A stretch of DNA of 53,377 bases, taken from the NCBI RefSeq assembly GCF_014841135.1, contig NZ_JACYTN010000028.1, positions 1-53,377 on the forward strand, read 5' to 3'. The notes under the pieces were generated by a model that worked only from the letters and a program-made list of their open reading frames with translations, searched no databases and was not told where the DNA came from. This DNA is from Paenibacillus arenosi. GTDB taxonomy: Bacteria > Bacillota > Bacilli > Paenibacillales > Paenibacillaceae. The position numbers were made by a program, and so were the translations under genes. This document shows, piece by piece, positions 1-8,351 of the stretch. Each line of letters starts with the position of its first letter. Position 1 is the stretch's first letter.

Positions 1-74
1 AGAGTCCGCTCGACTTGCATGTATTAGGCACGCCGCCAGCGTTCGTCCTGAGCCAGGATCAAACTCTCCATAAA
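1..74 (-). rRNA. rrs: 16S rRNA, 5' end only (partial)
   Basis: The reverse complement carries the universal 5' region of bacterial 16S rRNA, including the 27F primer site (AGAGTTTGATCCTGGCTCAG) starting at base 67. Counting back to E. coli position 1 puts the mature 5' end near base 74. The rest of the gene lies beyond the left edge. Only about 74 bases are present, so they cannot identify the species; a close Bacillales affiliation is inferred from the neighbouring genes. Confidence 0.97.
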
Positions 75-244
75 AGTGTTTGACTTGCTCATTTGTAATG
101 CTGACGAAATTCATTACTGAATTTCTTATATCAAACGTTTCACTCGTTGTTCAGTTTTCAAAGAACAATTCGCCTCAGATCACTTATCTTACGATTCGTT
201 TTCTTTCGCTCTCGTTCGCCGCGTTTCTCAGCAGCAACTCTTAT
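75..244 (-). other. rrn leader with boxA-like antitermination site
   Basis: This is the transcribed spacer between the rrn promoters and 16S. On the minus strand it holds GTTCTTTGAAAACTGAAC (about 149-166), a boxA-like element typical of Bacillus/Paenibacillus rrn leaders, where NusB/NusE-type antitermination factors are expected to bind. No open reading frame of interest lies here. Confidence 0.7.
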
Positions 245-273
245 AATATATCATGTTGTTTATTTTGAGTCAA
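245..273 (-). promoter_or_regulatory. rrn promoter P2 (sigma-A)
   Basis: Minus-strand -35 TTGACT (273-268) and -10 TATATT (250-245) are separated by exactly 17 bases. Just upstream (274-300) lies a run of A and T tracts, consistent with an UP element. The spacing, the A/T tracts and the 16S gene downstream make this a strong rRNA promoter by inspection. Confidence 0.8.
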
Positions 274-374
274 GCTTTTTTTTAAAAACTTTTTTTTGAA
301 GTTTCGTTTCAAACCAAACTTCAAACCGCTTCTATTAAGCTTTTCTCAACCGCCTCTCTCGGTGGCGGAATTAC

Positions 375-403
375 AATATATCATGCCGACCCAGCTTTGA
401 CAA
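375..403 (-). promoter_or_regulatory. rrn promoter P1 (sigma-A)
   Basis: Minus-strand -35 TTGTCA (403-398), 17-base spacer, -10 TATATT (380-375). The -10 context matches that of P2 closely (CATGATATATT in both), which suggests paired tandem rrn promoters as in other Bacillales. The safA terminator ends only a few bases upstream. Confidence 0.75.
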
Positions 404-406
404 CAG

Positions 407-456
407 GAAAAATAAGCCACGACAACTCGCTTCTAGGCGTTGTCGTGGCTTATTTC
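407..456 (-). terminator. safA intrinsic terminator
   Basis: A 16-bp perfect stem (AATAAGCCACGACAAC at 411-426 pairing with 439-454) with a 12-base loop. On the minus strand it is followed by a T-rich run (412-408). It sits between the safA stop and the rrn P1 promoter, so it insulates the rRNA operon from safA transcription. Confidence 0.85.
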
Positions 457-468
457 AATTGACTTGTA

Positions 469-2280
469 TTAACCGTTAATCCACGGCATACTTTTACCTT
501 TATGACTTGCATTAACCTGCGTATAAGAATCAGACTCTTTGTTGTTACGTGCGTTTACATTTTTACGTTGCTCTTTACTCTTCTTCTTTCCTTTGTTTGA
601 AGATACATTATCATTTATATTAGTCGAAACATCTTCCGACTTCTGCATAGTTTCATTATCTTTCCCTGCAACTGGACTTACATCTCCCCACTGAGCCAAC
701 CAACTGCTATCCTGCATAGAAGCATTCACTCTATAAGGAGTTCCGCATTGATGACAAAAAACGCTATAGTCGCCATATGGCGAAGCTCCATAAGCACTAT
801 ATTCTTGAGCAGCATATGGCATATTACTATACTGCGCTTGCTGGAACGCGTAAGACTCTGCATTCGCAACCTGTTCGTTTACTTTTTTATCCCACATCTC
901 ACCGGCAACATTCGGCGAAAAATTCTGATTAGATATCGGCGACACAGATGACAACCCATAATTAGCATTAGCTTCTGGCGATACCGAGGCCGGGCCATAG
1001 TTCGCATTTGCCACTAGAGATACAGATGCCGGACCATAGTTTGCGTTAGCACCTGGCAACACTGACGTTGGACCATAATTCGCATTAACATCTGGCAACA
1101 CTGACGCGGGACCATAATTTGCATTCGCTCCCTGCGATACGGAAGCCGGGGAATAGTTCGCATTTTCTGAATAAGCTACATGATCATTTCCCCAGAATGA
1201 ATTGATTCCATCCGCGTACGAAGTCTGATAAGGCACGAACGGCAGCGAGGCCCCACCATAAGATGGATAGGCACAAGGATTGCAATGATGTCCACCATAA
1301 GGATGGGGTGGATACGGATTACAGAAATTCGTATAAGGCGATATATCCGGAGAACAAAACCCTTCATATTGAGGCACGTTTGGATACACGTTAGGCTGTG
1401 AAGTCGACTGCGTCCCACCAACTTCTTGAGACTGCCATTGTACATTGCTCTGCGATTGCCCTACATAGTTAGGCGCAAAAGAATTGGGATACGGTTCTAC
1501 ATTGGGCATGTTTGCCGAGAAGTTACCGTAACTTGCAGGCGAAGGAACGAAATTCGGCACTTCACCTTTCGTTGTTGGCTTAACAGGACTCACATTGCCT
1601 GTCAAAGGTTTCACGGATGGTGGATTTGGTAAAGGAGTTGGAGGTATTAGCTGCTCGGCTTGTGGCTTAATTTGCGACTGCGGCTGTGGCTTGGGTTGAG
1701 ATTGAGATTGTAATGGAGGTTTTGCTTGAGCTTGTGGTTGCGGTTGAGCTGGTAGTGGCTGCTTCGCTTGCGGTTGCAATTTATTCTCCGGCAGAACAGA
1801 TGGTTGTATAGGCGGTTGTATAGGCGGTTGTACTGATGGTTGCGGCGGTATCGGTTTAGTCAGCTCAGCTTTGGAAAGAGGTACAATACCAGCATTCGCT
1901 GCATTCGCGCCCCAACCTGCACTCGCACTAGGCCCACTTGACTCATTCACAGTTAGTTTAGGAATATTAACAACTTGCCCAATAAGAAGCACATTCGGAT
2001 TTTTCAGCTGTGGATTGGCAGCTATCAATGCCTGAAGCGGCACACCCCAAGCTTTAGCCAATTTCCATAGTGTGTCCGCTTCCTTAACTACATGCTTATG
2101 GACAATTTCGTAGCCTCCAGTAGAAACAGGAGTAGAAGGAACTCTAATTTTCATACCAACTTGAACTTGATTTGGATCAGTTAATTGTGGATTTAGAGCG
2201 ATAAGCTGATCCAAAGATACCCCGTATTTTTTGGAGAGAGCGTACAATGTTTCGCCCTTTTTAATAATATGAATTTTCAC
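469..2280 (-). CDS. safA: SafA-like spore coat morphogenetic protein with two LysM domains
   Basis: 603 residues starting at a GTG, chosen for the preceding TAGGAGGT at about 8 bases. Two LysM peptidoglycan-binding domains lie at about residues 2-47 and 60-108, the first opening with IHIIKKGETLYALSKKYGVS. In Bacillus, SafA binds cortex peptidoglycan by LysM and organises the inner coat. The middle is rich in Pro and Gln, followed by Asn/Tyr/Pro-rich sequence. It includes about six tandem copies of a 13-residue unit around NANYGPASV, two CxxC-like motifs (CNPCAYP and CHQCGTP) and a Lys-rich tail. B. subtilis SafA is shorter (387 residues). Its position beyond the obg/phe cluster agrees with the Bacillus arrangement. 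No convincing sigma-E promoter was found upstream; a CATAGGAT -10-like element near 2369 lacks a well-spaced -35. Identity as a LysM coat protein is firm, orthology to SafA likely. Confidence 0.8.
   Translation of the reverse strand: MKIHIIKKGETLYALSKKYGVSLDQLIALNPQLTDPNQVQVGMKIRVPSTPVSTGGYEIVHKHVVKEADTLWKLAKAWGVPLQALIAANPQLKNPNVLLIGQVVNIPKLTVNESSGPSASAGWGANAANAGIVPLSKAELTKPIPPQPSVQPPIQPPIQPSVLPENKLQPQAKQPLPAQPQPQAQAKPPLQSQSQPKPQPQSQIKPQAEQLIPPTPLPNPPSVKPLTGNVSPVKPTTKGEVPNFVPSPASYGNFSANMPNVEPYPNSFAPNYVGQSQSNVQWQSQEVGGTQSTSQPNVYPNVPQYEGFCSPDISPYTNFCNPYPPHPYGGHHCNPCAYPSYGGASLPFVPYQTSYADGINSFWGNDHVAYSENANYSPASVSQGANANYGPASVLPDVNANYGPTSVLPGANANYGPASVSLVANANYGPASVSPEANANYGLSSVSPISNQNFSPNVAGEMWDKKVNEQVANAESYAFQQAQYSNMPYAAQEYSAYGASPYGDYSVFCHQCGTPYRVNASMQDSSWLAQWGDVSPVAGKDNETMQKSEDVSTNINDNVSSNKGKKKSKEQRKNVNARNNKESDSYTQVNASHKGKSMPWING
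936..1169 (-). repeat. 39-bp tandem repeats inside safA
   Basis: About six in-frame copies of a 39-bp unit encode the 13-residue period ANANYGPASVSPE with small variations (for example VNANYGPTSVLPG). Copies differ mainly at the last three or four residues of each unit. Tandem in-frame repeats of this kind are prone to copy-number change between strains. Confidence 0.85.
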
Positions 2281-2441
2281 GCGCGGTACCTCCTAAGGGA
2301 ATCATCCTCGTAACACGGGACAATCGCCCGCGTAGTCATTTATACATCCTATGCAAGAGCTAGGCATTTGACATCATTTTTTTCAACTAACATATAATCT
2401 CCATAATAGACAGGCCATCCTATCACCAAAATTGTAGATTA

Positions 2442-2480
2442 CAAAAAAAAGAAGCTCCCTCCTCTTCGGAGAAAGCTTCC
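2442..2480 (-). terminator. terminator of the pheB-ilvE operon
   Basis: The minus strand reads GAAGCT-TT-CTCC, loop GAAG-A, GGAG-GG-AGCTTC followed by TTTTTTT. The stem has one internal mismatch pair. It lies immediately after the ilvE stop. Confidence 0.8.
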
Positions 2481-2487
2481 TGCGCAA

Positions 2488-3369
2488 TTAAGATTCGTAT
2501 ATTTTAACGCCATCCTGCGTTACGATTTGACGGAACTTGTCCAACAACTGAAGCGTAATCGGCCCAGCTTGCCCATTCCCTACAATACGACCATCAATCT
2601 CACGTGCCGCAATTACTTCTGCAGCTGTTCCTGTGAAGAATACTTCATCAGCAACATAAACATCATGCATAGAGAACGGCTCTTCCTTTACAGTAAAGCC
2701 CTGCTCCTTACAAATGTCGATGATCGCATTACGTGTAATCCCCTCTAAAGCCCCTAAGTAGCACGGCGGAGTATACACTACCCCTTTTTTTATAATAAAG
2801 ATGTTATCTCCCGAACCTTCTGTAACATAGCCTTGTGCATTAAGCATGATCGCTTCGCCTACATCAGCTAGGTTGGCTTTAATCTTAACTAGTATATTGT
2901 TCAAATAGTTCAAAGACTTAATCTTCGGATTCAATGCATCTGGAATGTTACGACGCTCTGCAACTGATACCGCACGCAAACCGTTTTTGTATGCTTCTTC
3001 TGGATAAATAGCCAGCTGTTCAACGATGATTATAACACTCGCTTTTGGACAACGATTCGGATCTAAGCCAAGATTGCCCGCTCCACGAGATACAATAAGA
3101 CGAATATATCCGTCACGCAGCCCGTTACGGCGAATCGTTTCTACCAAAGCAGCCTGCATTTCTTCAATGGTAAGTGGGATGTTCAGCATAATCGACTTAG
3201 CAGAGTCGTACAATCGAACTAAATGCTCATGACATTTAAAAATATTACCGTCATAAATGCGGATACCTTCAAATATACCATCACCATATAAAAAACCATG
3301 GTCGTATACCGATATTTTTGCTTCTTCTTTAGTAACAAATTCGCCGTCTAAATAAATCCACTGCGTCAT
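2488..3369 (-). CDS. ilvE: branched-chain amino-acid aminotransferase (class IV PLP)
   Basis: 293 residues, the usual length for class IV (fold type IV) transaminases. The N-terminus YLDGEFVTKEEAKISVYDHG and the GDGIFEGIR motif are typical. The PLP lysine lies in NPKIKSLNYLNN (about residue 158), and the cofactor-binding EGSGDNIF follows. It would interconvert Leu, Ile and Val with their keto acids using 2-oxoglutarate/glutamate. A D-amino-acid aminotransferase or aminodeoxychorismate lyase is the main alternative within the fold, but length and motifs favour IlvE. It is the last gene of the pheB-hom-thrC-thrB-pheA operon, 2 bases after pheA, with GGAGGTG before its ATG. Threonine made by the upstream genes is a precursor of isoleucine, which gives the linkage a metabolic logic. 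Confidence 0.9.
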   Translation of the reverse strand: MTQWIYLDGEFVTKEEAKISVYDHGFLYGDGIFEGIRIYDGNIFKCHEHLVRLYDSAKSIMLNIPLTIEEMQAALVETIRRNGLRDGYIRLIVSRGAGNLGLDPNRCPKASVIIIVEQLAIYPEEAYKNGLRAVSVAERRNIPDALNPKIKSLNYLNNILVKIKANLADVGEAIMLNAQGYVTEGSGDNIFIIKKGVVYTPPCYLGALEGITRNAIIDICKEQGFTVKEEPFSMHDVYVADEVFFTGTAAEVIAAREIDGRIVGNGQAGPITLQLLDKFRQIVTQDGVKIYES

Positions 3370-3371
3370 GC

Positions 3372-4253
3372 TTACACCTCCGAATGATGAGGCTCTTCTC
3401 GTTGACTGGTTGAATACGCATAGGTTGGATATGTACCTAGAATGCGAACGTGGCAGCCAAGCGCTTCAATTTCTGCAAAAGCAGAAGGAAGTAGCACTGA
3501 ATCTAGAGCCATTTGCAAATCGATATAAAAATAATAATTTCCGAGCTGACGCTTAGTCGGACGCGATTCAATTCGAGACAAGTTAATTCGTCTCCAAGCG
3601 AAAGCCGATAACACCTGATGCAAAGCACCTGGGAAATCCTCTGGCAGCGTCACCAAGATAGTCGTCTTATGCGTCATCGTTTCCGCCAGCTCAATCGGTT
3701 GAGATCCTAACAGAATAAACCTTGTATAATTATTATGATGGTCCATGACCTCACTGGCAAGTACATTTAGGTCATATGTTTGCGCACCCAATCGAGTACC
3801 GATTGCCGCCCAATTCTCCTCAGAGTTAACTTTTACAAGCCGAACCGCCTCAGAAGTGCTACTGACGTGCTCTTGGATCGCATGCGGCAAGTATTTACGC
3901 AAAAATTGCTGACACTGCGCCATCGCAACAGGGTGTGATAGCACCTTATTAATAGAAGAATAATCTTCTCCTCCCTCAACATCTCTTCCTATCAGATGTT
4001 GAATAGACGGATACACCCACTCCGCTTGAAATGGCAAATCAACTTCATGAACAATCCAATCCAGATGCAAATTAACAGAGCCTTCTATTGTATTCTCAAT
4101 CGGAATAACAGCATAGTCCGCCTCTTTATTCACAACAGCCATAAATACTTCAGAAATAAGCTTGAAATGATGATATTGATGGTGATCGCCAAGCAGATGA
4201 AGCGCAGCTTCATGAGACACGGATCCTTGTGGCAATAAAGCAATACGAGCCAT
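3372..4253 (-). CDS. pheA: prephenate dehydratase
   Basis: 293 residues: a PDT catalytic domain (about 1-185) followed by an ACT regulatory domain (about 195-280). The start MARIALLPQGSVSHEAA matches the family pattern (GPxGTFSHEA), with VSHEAA replacing the more common FSHEAA. VIPIENTIEGSV supplies the conserved ENS/T-type substrate loop and NYTRFILLG is the TRF motif needed for catalysis. The ACT part contains ESRPTKRQLGNYYFYID, the ESRP element that senses phenylalanine. It converts prephenate to phenylpyruvate. In B. subtilis, pheA directly follows pheB; here three threonine genes lie between them. The spacer to thrB is 29 bases and AAGGAG precedes the ATG. Confidence 0.95.
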   Translation of the reverse strand: MARIALLPQGSVSHEAALHLLGDHHQYHHFKLISEVFMAVVNKEADYAVIPIENTIEGSVNLHLDWIVHEVDLPFQAEWVYPSIQHLIGRDVEGGEDYSSINKVLSHPVAMAQCQQFLRKYLPHAIQEHVSSTSEAVRLVKVNSEENWAAIGTRLGAQTYDLNVLASEVMDHHNNYTRFILLGSQPIELAETMTHKTTILVTLPEDFPGALHQVLSAFAWRRINLSRIESRPTKRQLGNYYFYIDLQMALDSVLLPSAFAEIEALGCHVRILGTYPTYAYSTSQREEPHHSEV

Positions 4254-4282
4254 ACTTCACTTACTCCTTCACATTCAAGTAC

Positions 4283-5263
4283 CTATACTTCTGCGGCTAA
4301 ACCAGACCGGTAAATCTCAGGTATCAAACTATAAATATCATCCGCCGATCCTTCCAAGCATGCCGCACCGACTGAGCTAGGCTCTAACAAGAACACATCT
4401 GCCTCAACACCACATTGTTGTAGAGTATCATTCATAAAGGCAACCAATTCATCGTTGCTCTGCAGCTGATTAACGAGCGCCAATATCGTTGGACCTGCAC
4501 CACTTAAAGCAACACCATACGCACCATACTTACGAGATTCCTCCAACACCCGCTTCATACCAGGAACTAGCGACATGCGATACGGCTGATGAAGTCGATC
4601 CTGCATCGCATCATACAACAGCTCGAACTGCCCCGTTGATAAAGCAGCAACCAGCAATGAAGAATGACTCACATTGTGCACTGCATCCGCCATTGAAACT
4701 TGCTCCGGTAGAACTCCGCGGGCAGCCTTCGTCTCCAAATGGAATTTAGGAATAGCTACAACTGCTCCCAAACTTCTATGTGGCTCCAATCTCACATGCC
4801 TTGCCTGTTTGCCATCCCAAGAAGCCACGACAATCCCACCGAATAAGGATGCACCAACATTATCTGGATGACGCTCCCAAGCAGATGCCATATCGAACAA
4901 TTGTTGATCTGACAATGGGGAGTTTAATAATGCATTAGCGGCTACGAGTGCCCCCACAATCGCAGAAGCACTACTCCCAAGACCCCTCGTCAGAGGAATT
5001 TCACTATATACATCGATTTCGAGCGGGCAAAACTCTATTCCCGCTTCAATAAATACCCGCTTGGCCACTTGAACGATAAGGTTCGTTTCATCCGCTGGCA
5101 AACCACCTAATTCAGGACCAAACATACGTACAACCGTTGTCTCAGCAGGCTTCATACCAATCCAAGTGTATAAAGAAAGAGCCATACCTAATGTATCAAA
5201 GCCAGGCCCCAAATTAGCCGTACTTGCAGGAACCTTTACTAGCACACCGTTTTGCTGCATCAT
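4283..5263 (-). CDS. thrB: homoserine kinase
   Basis: 326 residues, GHMP-kinase family. The N-terminus VKVPASTANLGPGFDTLGMA is the family signature. The ATP-binding motif PLTRGLGSSASA lies at about residues 90-101, and the C-terminal GAYGVALSGAGPTILAL is the third GHMP motif. It phosphorylates L-homoserine at the step before threonine synthase. It follows thrC by 7 bases, with GAAGGGTGA as the ribosome-binding site before one of two adjacent ATG codons. Confidence 0.95.
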   Translation of the reverse strand: MMQQNGVLVKVPASTANLGPGFDTLGMALSLYTWIGMKPAETTVVRMFGPELGGLPADETNLIVQVAKRVFIEAGIEFCPLEIDVYSEIPLTRGLGSSASAIVGALVAANALLNSPLSDQQLFDMASAWERHPDNVGASLFGGIVVASWDGKQARHVRLEPHRSLGAVVAIPKFHLETKAARGVLPEQVSMADAVHNVSHSSLLVAALSTGQFELLYDAMQDRLHQPYRMSLVPGMKRVLEESRKYGAYGVALSGAGPTILALVNQLQSNDELVAFMNDTLQQCGVEADVFLLEPSSVGAACLEGSADDIYSLIPEIYRSGLAAEV

Positions 5264-5270
5264 CTGTCAG

Positions 5271-6332
5271 TCACCCTTCTAGCTTACGAATCGCATCCAT
5301 AACCGCCTCTTCCGTATCCGGAACAACAAGCGGTTCGACAGCAGCCGTTTTTATCGCAATATTCGGGTCTTTCAAGCCATTCCCCGTCAGCACGCAAACG
5401 ACAGACTCTCCGCCTTGGAAATAGCCTTCCTGATGCAATTTAATAACTCCAGCCAAGGATGCCGCAGAAGCTGGCTCTGCAAACACACCCTCTGATGCAG
5501 CAAGCAATTGATACGCAGACAAAATCTGCTCGTCCGTTACATAGTTAATCTGACCTTCTGATTGCTCAGAGGCTTCCACCGCCGTTTTCCAACTTGCCGG
5601 ATTACCAATCCGTATAGCCGTCGCAACCGTTTCAGGCTCTAGAATCGGCTCACCTTTTACGATCGCCATTGCTCCTTCTGCCTCAAAACCAATCATTTTA
5701 GGTAGCTTATCCACTTTACCAGCCTCATAGTATTGCTTAAAACCTTTCCAATAGGCAGTGATGTTCCCTGCGTTACCTACGGGAATTGCCAAATAATCCG
5801 GAGCCTCTCCAAGCTGCTCACACACCTCAAACGCAGCAGTCTTCTGACCCTCGATACGATAAGGGTTAACAGAGTTCACTAACGTAATAGGATGCTTAGC
5901 CGTAATGTCACGAACAATTTCTAATGCACGATCGAAGTTACCCTCTATCGCAATCACTTTTGCACCATAAATCATAGCTTGAGCCATTTTACCAAGCGCA
6001 ATATTGTTATTAGGAATAAGAACGATACAATTCAAACCGCCACGCGCCGCATAAGCAGCAGCTGCCGCAGAAGTGTTACCTGTAGAGGCACACATAATCG
6101 TACGGCTACCCTCTTCCATCGCCTTCGCAACTGCCATAACCATACCGCGATCTTTAAAAGAACCAGTAGGATTCAATCCTTCATACTTAAAATACAGATT
6201 CAACCCCAGTTGTTCCGATAGGTTTTCCGCTCGAATCAAAGGTGTATTTCCCTCATGAAGTGTAATCATCGGAGTTGCTTCCCCAATCGGAAGGTACGCT
6301 TTATACGTTTCTAACAGTCCCATATATCTCAT
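5271..6332 (-). CDS. thrC: threonine synthase
   Basis: 353 residues from the ATG at 6332 ([11 protein letters not shown]), preferred over an ATG 15 bases upstream because GGAGGAGAG then stands at proper distance. PLP fold type [14 protein letters not shown] carries the Schiff-base lysine (about residue 58 from this start), [19 protein letters not shown] the phosphate-binding Asn, and [14 protein letters not shown] the glycine-rich cofactor loop. It turns O-phosphohomoserine into threonine. Its length fits the Bacillus short-type enzyme. It sits between hom and thrB, giving the hom-thrC-thrB order also found in B. subtilis. Confidence 0.95.
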   Translation of the reverse strand: MRYMGLLETYKAYLPIGEATPMITLHEGNTPLIRAENLSEQLGLNLYFKYEGLNPTGSFKDRGMVMAVAKAMEEGSRTIMCASTGNTSAAAAAYAARGGLNCIVLIPNNNIALGKMAQAMIYGAKVIAIEGNFDRALEIVRDITAKHPITLVNSVNPYRIEGQKTAAFEVCEQLGEAPDYLAIPVGNAGNITAYWKGFKQYYEAGKVDKLPKMIGFEAEGAMAIVKGEPILEPETVATAIRIGNPASWKTAVEASEQSEGQINYVTDEQILSAYQLLAASEGVFAEPASAASLAGVIKLHQEGYFQGGESVVCVLTGNGLKDPNIAIKTAAVEPLVVPDTEEAVMDAIRKLEG

Positions 6333-6374
6333 CGTTCTCTCCTCCATCTCTATTCCGTACGCTGGAATGAATGA

Positions 6375-7661
6375 TTAGCCCTCAACGCGATATGCACTCT
6401 TAATTTCCTTTATAACATCCAAGCTCACAAAATGATCCAACACTTTTCTCATGCTTGCTTGGCTTGCTTCATGTGTAATAATGATAATTTCAGCATCAGG
6501 ATTGTTCGGATTCGGCTGCTGTACAACAGACTCTAAGCTCACACCGAATTCTGCAAATACTTGCGTAATTCTCGCCAATACTCCTGCACGATCATGAACA
6601 TCCAAAAGAATAAAATTCTTATAATGAATCTGGTCGTCTGTCTTGAGCTTCTTAGTACGATAAGCATGGTGACCTTGCTTGCCATTGACACCAATACGAA
6701 GGTTCTTCACAACAGCTACCAAGTCAGCTACAACCGAAGTGGCCGTAGGCATCTCGCCGGCACCAGGACCGTAGAACATCGTCTCTCCGACAGCTTCACC
6801 ATATACATAAACCGCATTAAATACTCCATTTACAGAAGCAAGCGGATGCGATGTCTTAACCATCGTAGGCTGAACAACAACACTAATCTGATCGTCTTGT
6901 CTTTCTGCAATACCTAGCAGCTTCATTTCGTAACCAAGACGCTTCGCATAACCAATATCCTCTTTAGAAATGCTAGATATGCCTTTCACTACAACATCTT
7001 CAAGCCCTACCGTCGCATGGAACCCTAACGTAGCAAGAATCGCCATCTTGCGAGCTGCATCCAGCCCTTCTACATCTGAAGTAGGGTCAGATTCTGCATA
7101 ACCTAGCGCTTGTGCTTCTTTAAGCACATCTTGATAAGCTGCGCCTTCTTGGCTCATCTTCGTTAGGATATAATTCGTAGTCCCATTTACGATACCCATA
7201 ATCTTCTTAATGCGATCCGAAGAGAAGCCTTCCATTAAGGTACGAATAATCGGAATACCACCTGCTACACTCGCTTCGTAAAATACATCGCAATTGTTCG
7301 CACGTGCTTTTTCTAATATTTCAGGTCCATGAAGCGCCATCAAATCCTTGTTGGCCGTTACAACATGCTTACCTTGTTCCAAAGCATCAAGAATGAGTTG
7401 TTTGGTAGGCTCAATGCCTCCCATAACTTCCACAACAACATCAATCTCTGGGTCAAACACCACTTCTGAAGCATCTTCCGTCATAAGCTCTGGTTGAATA
7501 TTTAAGTGACGCTGCTTACGCATATCCTTTACGAGTACTTTACGAACTTGAATGGGAGAACCAACTTGACTCATCAAATCTTCCTGATGCCCTTCTATAA
7601 TTCTTACAACACCAGTTCCAACTGTTCCTAATCCTAATAAGCCTACCTGTATTGGTTTCAT
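6375..7661 (-). CDS. hom: homoserine dehydrogenase
   Basis: 428 residues. An N-terminal Rossmann fold (VGLLGLGTVGTGVVRI) binds NAD(P)H; VTANKDLMALHG and EASVAGGIPIIRTL belong to the substrate-binding catalytic domain, with the catalytic Lys expected near YAESDPTSDVEGLDAARK. A C-terminal ACT domain (about residues 350-425, with HDRAGVLARITQVFAEFGVS) is the usual site of threonine inhibition. It reduces aspartate semialdehyde to homoserine. GGGGAGGAAC precedes the ATG. There are 42 bases to thrC and 45 bases to the upstream pheB. Confidence 0.95.
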   Translation of the reverse strand: MKPIQVGLLGLGTVGTGVVRIIEGHQEDLMSQVGSPIQVRKVLVKDMRKQRHLNIQPELMTEDASEVVFDPEIDVVVEVMGGIEPTKQLILDALEQGKHVVTANKDLMALHGPEILEKARANNCDVFYEASVAGGIPIIRTLMEGFSSDRIKKIMGIVNGTTNYILTKMSQEGAAYQDVLKEAQALGYAESDPTSDVEGLDAARKMAILATLGFHATVGLEDVVVKGISSISKEDIGYAKRLGYEMKLLGIAERQDDQISVVVQPTMVKTSHPLASVNGVFNAVYVYGEAVGETMFYGPGAGEMPTATSVVADLVAVVKNLRIGVNGKQGHHAYRTKKLKTDDQIHYKNFILLDVHDRAGVLARITQVFAEFGVSLESVVQQPNPNNPDAEIIIITHEASQASMRKVLDHFVSLDVIKEIKSAYRVEG

Positions 7662-7706
7662 CTTTGTTCCTCCCCTTCTTATGTGTACAGCTGTATCCCT
7701 ACTTTC

Positions 7707-8144
7707 CTAACCTTGACCAATAAGAACAACTCGCTTCACTCCAGGTATATCCCGAAGCGTATCCATCATTTGTCCAAAATTCTCAGCAATTAATGCCGTT
7801 TCAATGGACAACACTACGTTAGCCATACCCTGCAGCGGTATCGTCTGGTGAATAGTAAGTACATTCCCCTCAAATGTAGCTACCGAGCCAAGTACTTTGG
7901 ACAAAATCCCTGCACGATCTTCTAAATCCAATGAAACCGTAACAATCCGCTCGCGCTCCAATTGATTCAACGGAAAAATACCATCTTTATATTTATAGAA
8001 AGCACTACGACTCAAATCGACTCGCTCCGCCGCTTCATGTACCGTCTTTACCTCTCCAGCCGCTAGCAGTTGTTTCGCTCTTACGGTTTTCACTACTGCT
8101 TCAGGCAGTATATCCTCACGAACTAAATAATACCGTTCTGCCAT
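7707..8144 (-). CDS. pheB: ACT-domain protein PheB
   Basis: 145 residues, the normal PheB length. The N-terminal half contains a helix-turn-helix-like stretch (VHEAAERVDLSRSAFYKYKD), and an ACT domain occupies about residues 70-145 (VSLDLEDRAGILSKVLGSVA). The family is an amino-acid-binding regulatory protein encoded next to obg and the phe genes in Bacillus; its exact role is not settled, and older annotation as chorismate mutase is not supported by any catalytic motif seen here. It is the first gene after the obg terminator and has its own promoter candidate (8187-8215). Confidence 0.85.
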   Translation of the reverse strand: MAERYYLVREDILPEAVVKTVRAKQLLAAGEVKTVHEAAERVDLSRSAFYKYKDGIFPLNQLERERIVTVSLDLEDRAGILSKVLGSVATFEGNVLTIHQTIPLQGMANVVLSIETALIAENFGQMMDTLRDIPGVKRVVLIGQG

Positions 8145-8186
8145 AACCGTCCTCCATATAGAGACTATTGTTTAACTATAGAGGAC

Positions 8187-8215
8187 ATTATAGCGAATAA
8201 GTGCCGCAAAAACAA
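8187..8215 (-). promoter_or_regulatory. sigma-A promoter candidate for the pheB-ilvE operon
   Basis: Minus-strand -35 TTGTTT (8215-8210), 17-base spacer, -10 TATAAT (8192-8187), about 45 bases before the pheB ATG. It lies between the obg terminator and pheB. No leader peptide or T-box sequence was seen in this short gap. Confidence 0.6.
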
Positions 8216-8301
8216 TAGGTTCATGTCAAAAGTTGAATCTTATTATACACGATGTCTATCCTATCAATCTTAATATTTTCTTACTTGAGTTAAAAGTTAA
8301 A

Positions 8302-8343
8302 ATAAAAAAAAGCCGTATGACGCAATAACGCCATACGACTTGT
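8302..8343 (-). terminator. obg terminator
   Basis: Minus strand: GTCGTATGGCG, short loop, then CGTCATACGGC followed by eight T residues. It separates spo0B-obg from the amino-acid operon. Confidence 0.85.
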
Positions 8344-8351
8344 TCTTCTTA

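Noticed and set aside
2350..2380. Sigma-E promoter for safA
   Set aside because: GTCAAAT and CATAGGAT are only 12 bases apart, about three too few.
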